Source: Chromatiales bacterium
GTDB taxonomy: Bacteria; Pseudomonadota; Gammaproteobacteria; UBA6429; Thiohalophilaceae
Direction: 5' to 3'
NCBI GenBank assembly: GCA_027001895.1
Contig: JALTLP010000335.1
Location: 1 to 10,367, forward strand
Length of the DNA: 10,367 nt
Each line of letters begins with the position of its first letter. Positions within the stretch are counted from its first letter, which is position 1. Below are positions 6,446 through 10,367 of this stretch, piece after piece. The notes beneath the pieces were generated by a model. The model saw only the letters and a program-made list of their open reading frames with translations. It did no database searches and was not told where the DNA came from. The translations under genes and the position numbers were made by a program.

Positions 6446-7900
6446 TTATTTATACTGTTCCGGTATCTGTTGATGCCAATCTGTAACCTGCTGATACTGG
6501 TGTGCAACATTCAATAACTTTGCTTCTGCAAAGTACGGCGCAATAATTTGTAAACCCACCGGTAAATTATTAACCATGCCACAAGGCACTGACATACCTG
6601 GTAAACCGGCAAGGTTAACGGCAATGGTGTATATATCCGAATAATACATTGATATCGGGTCATCATTTTTTTCACCGACCTTAAATGCCGGTGTTGGCGT
6701 AGTTGGGCTCATAATAACATCCACCTGTTTAAACGCTTCGCTAAAGTCGTTGGCAATTAAACGTCGGATTTTTTGCGCCTTTAAATAATACGCATCGTAG
6801 TAACCCGATGATAAGGCATAAGCCCCAACCATAATGCGGCGTTTAACTTCGTCACCAAAACCTTCACCGCGACTACGCTTGTACAGGTCTTCCAGATCTT
6901 TCGGATCTTCGCAGCGATAACCAAATCGTACCCCGTCAAAACGCGACAGGTTGGACGAACATTCCGCCGGTGCAACAATATAATAAGCCGGCACCGACAG
7001 GTGGGTGTTAGGCAAACTGATTTCGACAAACTCGGCGCCGAGTTTTTTGTATTCGTTAATCGCATCGTCGATGCGTTTAGCCACCTCAACATCAAGACCA
7101 TCGGCAAAGTATTCTTTTGGTAAGCCTACTTTTAACCCCTTTACGTCCTGGTTCAGGCTTGCAGTATAATCAGGTACCGGCTCATCAATACTGGTGGAAT
7201 CTTTTTCATCGAGGCCGGCCATCACCCCCAGCATCAGTGCGGCATCTTCGGCTGTTTGCGTAAAAGTGCCCGCCTGATCCAGACTGGAAGCAAACGCAAT
7301 CATGCCGTAACGTGACACCCGACCATAAGAGGGTTTTAAACCGGTTAAGTTACAAAGCGCGGCCGGTTGGCGTATCGAGCCACCGGTATCGGTGCCGGTT
7401 GAAGCCGGTGCCAGCCGTGCCGCCACCGCGGCGGCCGAACCGCCTGATGAACCACCGGGAACGTATTCGGTATCCCAGGGGTTTTTCACCGGGCCATAAA
7501 AACTGGTTTCGTTGGAAGAACCCATGGCAAATTCGTCCATATTGGTTTTGCCCAGCATGACGGCACCAGCATTATTAAACGATTCAATCACCGTGGCATC
7601 GTAGGGGGCAATAAAATTATCCAGCATTTTCGAGCCGCAACTGGTTTTAACCCCGTTGGTACAGAAGATATCTTTTTGCGCAAACGGGATGCCGGTTAAC
7701 AGCCCGGCTTTACCGTTAGCGATAGTTTCATCGGCCTGTTTGGCCTGAGCCAGCGCAATATCATCTGAAACGGTAATGTAACTGTTGAGCTCGCCATCAT
7801 GGTTTTTTATTCTATTTATATAGTGTTCGGTTAATTCAACACTGGAAAACTCGCCCGACTTTAACCCGGCAGCGAGTTGTGCAATTGTTTTGGTATGCAT
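6446..7900 (-). CDS. gatA: Asp-tRNA(Asn)/Glu-tRNA(Gln) amidotransferase subunit A
   Basis: GatA is the glutaminase of the GatCAB complex. It belongs to the amidase signature family and hydrolyses glutamine to feed ammonia to GatB. The length of 484 residues is normal. The Ser-cisSer-Lys triad is intact: K76 in FAQKDIFC, S151 within the glycine/serine-rich signature PGGSSGGSAAAVAA (148-161), and the nucleophile S175 in TDTGGSIRQPA (170-180). The spacing matches other GatA proteins. The C-terminal part has the usual VNLAGLPGMSVPCG and LPVGLQIIAP stretches. The ATG start follows gatC by 21 bases with only a weak purine stretch, so it is probably translated with gatC from one mRNA. Downstream lie the palindrome and tandem repeats rather than gatB directly. 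Confidence 0.97.
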   Translation of the reverse strand: MHTKTIAQLAAGLKSGEFSSVELTEHYINRIKNHDGELNSYITVSDDIALAQAKQADETIANGKAGLLTGIPFAQKDIFCTNGVKTSCGSKMLDNFIAPYDATVIESFNNAGAVMLGKTNMDEFAMGSSNETSFYGPVKNPWDTEYVPGGSSGGSAAAVAARLAPASTGTDTGGSIRQPAALCNLTGLKPSYGRVSRYGMIAFASSLDQAGTFTQTAEDAALMLGVMAGLDEKDSTSIDEPVPDYTASLNQDVKGLKVGLPKEYFADGLDVEVAKRIDDAINEYKKLGAEFVEISLPNTHLSVPAYYIVAPAECSSNLSRFDGVRFGYRCEDPKDLEDLYKRSRGEGFGDEVKRRIMVGAYALSSGYYDAYYLKAQKIRRLIANDFSEAFKQVDVIMSPTTPTPAFKVGEKNDDPISMYYSDIYTIAVNLAGLPGMSVPCGMVNNLPVGLQIIAPYFAEAKLLNVAHQYQQVTDWHQQIPEQYK

Positions 7901-7921
7901 AATAATCTTAACTTTTACTGT

Positions 7922-8203
7922 TTATTCAATAACTTGTGGCACAAGATAAAGGCCATCTTCTACCTGCGGGGCAATTTTCTGGAAATGCTCACGCTGATTG
8001 GTTTCGGTGACGACATCTTCGCGTAAACGCTGCACTGCATCGGTCGGGTGCGCCATCGGCGTCACATCGTCGGTATTCACCGTGTTCATTTCCTCGACCA
8101 GAGCCAGAATATTGGTCAGGTTGGTGACATATTCCGGGATATCTTTTTCGTTAATCCCCAGCCGCGCCAGGTTCGCAATTTGCTCTATATCTTTTTTTTC
8201 CAA
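7922..8203 (-). CDS. gatC: Asp-tRNA(Asn)/Glu-tRNA(Gln) amidotransferase subunit C
   Basis: GatC is a small belt-like subunit that wraps GatA and GatB and stabilises the complex. Signature parts are IEQIANLARLGI near the N-terminus, MNTVNTDDVTPMAHP in the middle, and the ending VEDGLYLVPQVIE, which matches the family closely. I place the start at the TTG at 8203-8201 (93 residues) because a GGGAG Shine-Dalgarno (8216-8212) lies eight bases upstream. A TTG at 8218 directly after an in-frame stop would give 98 residues but would put that ribosome site inside the gene; a CTG at 8206 is a third option. No ATG is in frame. The gene is first in the gatCA transcription unit, divergent from mreB across 265 bases. 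Confidence 0.94.
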   Translation of the reverse strand: MEKKDIEQIANLARLGINEKDIPEYVTNLTNILALVEEMNTVNTDDVTPMAHPTDAVQRLREDVVTETNQREHFQKIAPQVEDGLYLVPQVIE

Positions 8204-8287
8204 CAGGGTTACTCCCAATCATATTCAATTATCAATCTTCAATTTTCTGACCAGCCCAAATGTGCTGAAAACAACTCAATCACCACT

Positions 8288-8293
8288 ATTTTA
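8288..8293 (-). promoter_or_regulatory. Candidate -10 box for gatC
   Basis: On the minus strand TAAAAT (8293-8288) matches the sigma-70 -10 consensus at five of six positions and lies about 85 bases upstream of gatC in the divergent gatC-mreB spacer. No good -35 hexamer is at the right distance, so this is a weak call. Confidence 0.25.
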
Positions 8294-8468
8294 CACTACG
8301 CGCTATTCGTATTATGCTGCGTTTAAATCCGGCAAAAAACCGTTGAAAAGCGGCTATTTGTGATAGATTAGGCAAAAGCGGTAACTTACCATAGTTAGGC
8401 GCTTGCCCATAGCCCCGTCGATTGATTAAAGTACGGGCCCCGACAACAAACCATAAAAAGATAATTAT

Positions 8469-9515
8469 ATGTTTGAAAGTTTACGCGGCATGTTCTCAAA
8501 TGATATTTCCATCGACCTTGGAACAGCCAACACCTTAATATATGTACGTAGTAAAGGGATTGTACTGAATGAACCCTCTGTTGTCGCCATTCGTCAGGAA
8601 CGCGGCCCCGGTGGCCCGAAAAGTATTGCGGCCGTGGGAATGGAAGCCAAGCGCATGCTAGGGCGAACCCCAGGCAATATTGTTGCGATTCGTCCCATGA
8701 AAGACGGCGTGATTGCCGACTTCACCGTCACCGAAAAAATGCTGCAACACTTTATTAAGAAAGTACACGAAACTAAATTCTTCCGCCCAAGTCCACGCGT
8801 GCTTATATGCGTACCCTGCGGTTCAACCCAGGTGGAACGTCGTGCGATTCGTGAATCGGCCAATGGTGCCGGTGCTCGTGATGTGTTTTTAATTGAAGAA
8901 CCGATGGCCGCGGCGATTGGTGCTGGTATGCCCATCAGCGAAGCCAGCGGTTCGATGATACTGGATATTGGCGGCGGCACCACCGAAGTTGCGGTTATTT
9001 CCTTAAGCGGTATTGTTTATTCGGCCTCGGTTAAAATTGGTGGCGACCGTTTTGACGAAGCCATTATTAACTATGTGCGCCGCAACTACGGCAGCTTAAT
9101 CGGCGTTTCTACAGCAGAGCGCATCAAGCATGAAATTGGTACCGCCTACCCCGGTAACGAAGTGCGCGAAATGGAAGTACGCGGTCGCAATCTGGCCGAA
9201 GGTATTCCGCGCAGCTTTACCTTAAACAGCAACGAAATTCTAGAAGCCTTGCAGGAACCTTTATCCGGTATTGTCAGCGCGGTAAAAACTGCACTGGAAC
9301 AAACCCCGCCTGAGCTGGCTGCTGATATTGCCGAACGCGGCATGGTACTTACCGGTGGCGGCGCGCTGTTAAGTGAACTGGACAGGTTGCTAATGGAAGA
9401 AACCGGCCTGCCGGTTATTATTGCAGAAGATCCACTAACCTGTGTTGCCCGTGGCGGTGGCCGCGCTATCGAAATGATTGACGAGCACGGTGGTGATTTA
9501 TTTAGCGTTGAATAA
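8469..9515 (+). CDS. mreB: Rod shape-determining protein MreB
   Basis: MreB is a bacterial actin homologue that forms membrane-associated filaments and guides the cell wall elongation complex (MreC, MreD, RodA, PBP2, RodZ). It has 348 residues, one more than E. coli MreB. The ATP-binding motifs are complete: phosphate-1 DLGTANT (16-22), phosphate-2 LDIGGGTTE (165-173), connecting motif EEPMAAAIG (143-151) and adenosine motif LTGGGA (294-299). The N-terminus MFESLRGMFSND includes the amphipathic segment that attaches gammaproteobacterial MreB to the membrane. The ATG is preceded only by an A-rich AAAAAGA stretch, so the Shine-Dalgarno is weak. A TTGAAA at 8343-8348 may belong to its promoter, but I see no matching -10 at 17 bases. 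A strong terminator follows 22 bases after the stop. Confidence 0.98.
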   Translation: MFESLRGMFSNDISIDLGTANTLIYVRSKGIVLNEPSVVAIRQERGPGGPKSIAAVGMEAKRMLGRTPGNIVAIRPMKDGVIADFTVTEKMLQHFIKKVHETKFFRPSPRVLICVPCGSTQVERRAIRESANGAGARDVFLIEEPMAAAIGAGMPISEASGSMILDIGGGTTEVAVISLSGIVYSASVKIGGDRFDEAIINYVRRNYGSLIGVSTAERIKHEIGTAYPGNEVREMEVRGRNLAEGIPRSFTLNSNEILEALQEPLSGIVSAVKTALEQTPPELAADIAERGMVLTGGGALLSELDRLLMEETGLPVIIAEDPLTCVARGGGRAIEMIDEHGGDLFSVE

Positions 9516-9536
9516 ACACTTTATCCTGCATCGAAT

Positions 9537-9574
9537 AAAAGAGCCGAAACAGTCCTGTTTCGGCTCTTTTTATT
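9537..9574 (+). terminator. Rho-independent terminator after mreB
   Basis: A perfect 15-bp stem, AAAAGAGCCGAAACA (9537-9551) with TGTTTCGGCTCTTTT (9556-9570), encloses a GTCC loop, and the stem runs into a T-tract at 9567-9571. It begins 22 bases after the mreB stop. It should end most mreB transcripts before mreC, giving MreB a higher level than MreC. A-residues on the other side mean it could also work in the opposite direction. Confidence 0.93.
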
Positions 9575-9600
9575 CCCCATAGCTGTTTTCTTCTGCTAAA

Positions 9601-9630
9601 TTCGATACTTGCATAGTAGCCTGATACAAT
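9601..9630 (+). promoter_or_regulatory. Candidate extended -10 promoter for mreC
   Basis: TGATACAAT (9622-9630) is an extended -10 element, TGn followed by TACAAT, which matches TATAAT at five of six positions. A poor -35 candidate, TTCGAT (9601-9606), lies 18 bases upstream. The site sits between the mreB terminator and the mreC ribosome site, where a separate promoter would be expected. It is inferred from sequence only. Confidence 0.45.
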
Positions 9631-9660
9631 AATAACAATAACCTTTCAGGAGAGAGTCCC

Positions 9661-10367
9661 GTTAAACTACTGTTTGGACAAGGTACATCCATATCAACCC
9701 GAATGCTGGTGCTGTCCATCGTTTCGGTTGTACTGATGTCTCTCGATCACCGCACCGACTACGTTAATAATATTCGCGGTGCGCTTTCACTTGTTATTTA
9801 TCCGGTGCGTTTTGTTATGAATATCCCGTCCGATATTTTTGGCTGGGGACAACAAACCTTTGTCAGTCGTGATACCCTGCAAAAGCAAAATGAAACCCTG
9901 CGTACGCAAAACAAAATTCTTAAAGCACAACTGCAAAAATTTACCTTTACCGAAGCAGAAAATATCCGCCTGCGTAATTTATTAAAGTCTTCCAAACGTG
10001 TTGGCGAACGTATCTTGATTGCCGAGCTGTTATCGGTAAACCTCGATCCTTACCGCCAGCAGGTTGTTATCAACAAGGGCCTGAGCGAACGCGATATCTT
10101 TAAAGGCCAACCGATACTCGATGCTGATGGTATTATGGGGCAGATTGTTCACGTTAACCCGGTTACCAGTACCGCGATGTTAATTACCGACCCCAGTCAT
10201 GCCTTACCGGTGCAGTCATTAAGAAACGGTATTCGAGCCATTGCTGTGGGTAAAGGTGCCAGTGGTTTACTTGAACTGGTTAACTTACCGAATAACACCG
10301 ATATAAAGGTGGGTGACAAGCTGGTAACATCAGGAATGGGCTGTGTTTTTCCGGCCGGTTATCCAGC
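9661..10367 (+). CDS. mreC: Rod shape-determining protein MreC (cut by window edge)
   Basis: MreC is a bitopic inner-membrane protein whose periplasmic part joins MreB/MreD to PBP2 and RodA. About 235 codons are visible and the C-terminus is outside the window. The order is typical: a short basic N-terminus (KLLFGQGTSISTR), one membrane segment (MLVLSIVSVVLM), a periplasmic coiled coil (DTLQKQNETLRTQNKILKAQ and on to about residue 115), then the beta-barrel domain with LSVNLDPYRQQVVINKG and GIMGQIVHVNP. The start is odd. Homology and an AGGAG Shine-Dalgarno (9648-9652) eight bases upstream point to codon 9661-9663, but that codon is GTT, not ATG/GTG/TTG. The next in-frame ATG is at 9703; it has no ribosome site and would remove most of the cytoplasmic N-terminus. 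The upstream frame is closed by TGA at 9622. Confidence 0.93.

Noticed and set aside
8343..8371. TTGAAA ... GATTAG as the mreB promoter
   Set aside because: The -35 is good, but at 17-bp spacing the -10 matches the consensus poorly; I mention it only under mreB.
8594..8983. 129-codon minus-strand frame inside mreB, and similar antisense frames in gatA, gatB and moeB
   Set aside because: They lie wholly antisense to strongly conserved genes, have unnatural composition, and lack ribosome sites; they are frame shadows.

Overview
The window is a chromosomal housekeeping segment, most likely from a gammaproteobacterium that uses the indirect (transamidation) route to Gln-tRNA and/or Asn-tRNA. The main clue is gatCAB divergent from mreBC, an arrangement I know from Pseudomonas and relatives. 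Enterics such as E. coli lack gatCAB. The protein sequences (MreB, Hsp33, PrmC, a 249-residue MoeB-like E1) also look gammaproteobacterial. Coding DNA is moderately AT-leaning and the spacers are clearly AT-rich. I cannot name a genus.

Layout. Everything from the left edge to about 8.2 kb is on the minus strand, so it is transcribed right to left. It begins at gatC, followed by gatA, a 609-bp repeat-filled spacer, gatB, hslO (Hsp33), prmC, a conserved-looking 151-residue gene of unknown function, a moeB-like E1 gene, an HDOD signalling gene, and the first 26 codons of a CZB-domain gene cut by the left edge. From 8.47 kb to the right edge the plus strand carries mreB, a strong intrinsic terminator, a probable separate promoter, and the first two thirds of mreC, cut by the right edge.

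How the genes fit together. GatC, GatA and GatB form the amidotransferase that corrects Glu-tRNA(Gln)/Asp-tRNA(Asn). gatB, hslO and prmC are packed with 6- and 11-nt gaps, and hslO and prmC lack clear ribosome binding sites, so translational coupling is likely. All of gatCAB and prmC serve translation, and Hsp33 is a redox-activated chaperone. MreB and MreC belong to the rod-shape cell wall elongation machinery. The HDOD and CZB genes at the left are signalling-type proteins and look like a separate block.

Most of the window is ordinary core genome and I see no new defence, mobile or metabolic system. The parts that merit a second look are the gatA-gatB spacer (two tandem ~160-bp units, a truncated third copy abutting a 29-bp-arm palindrome, and an inverted copy of a shared motif), the apparent GTT start codon of mreC behind a good Shine-Dalgarno, and the uncharacterised 151-residue gene between prmC and moeB.
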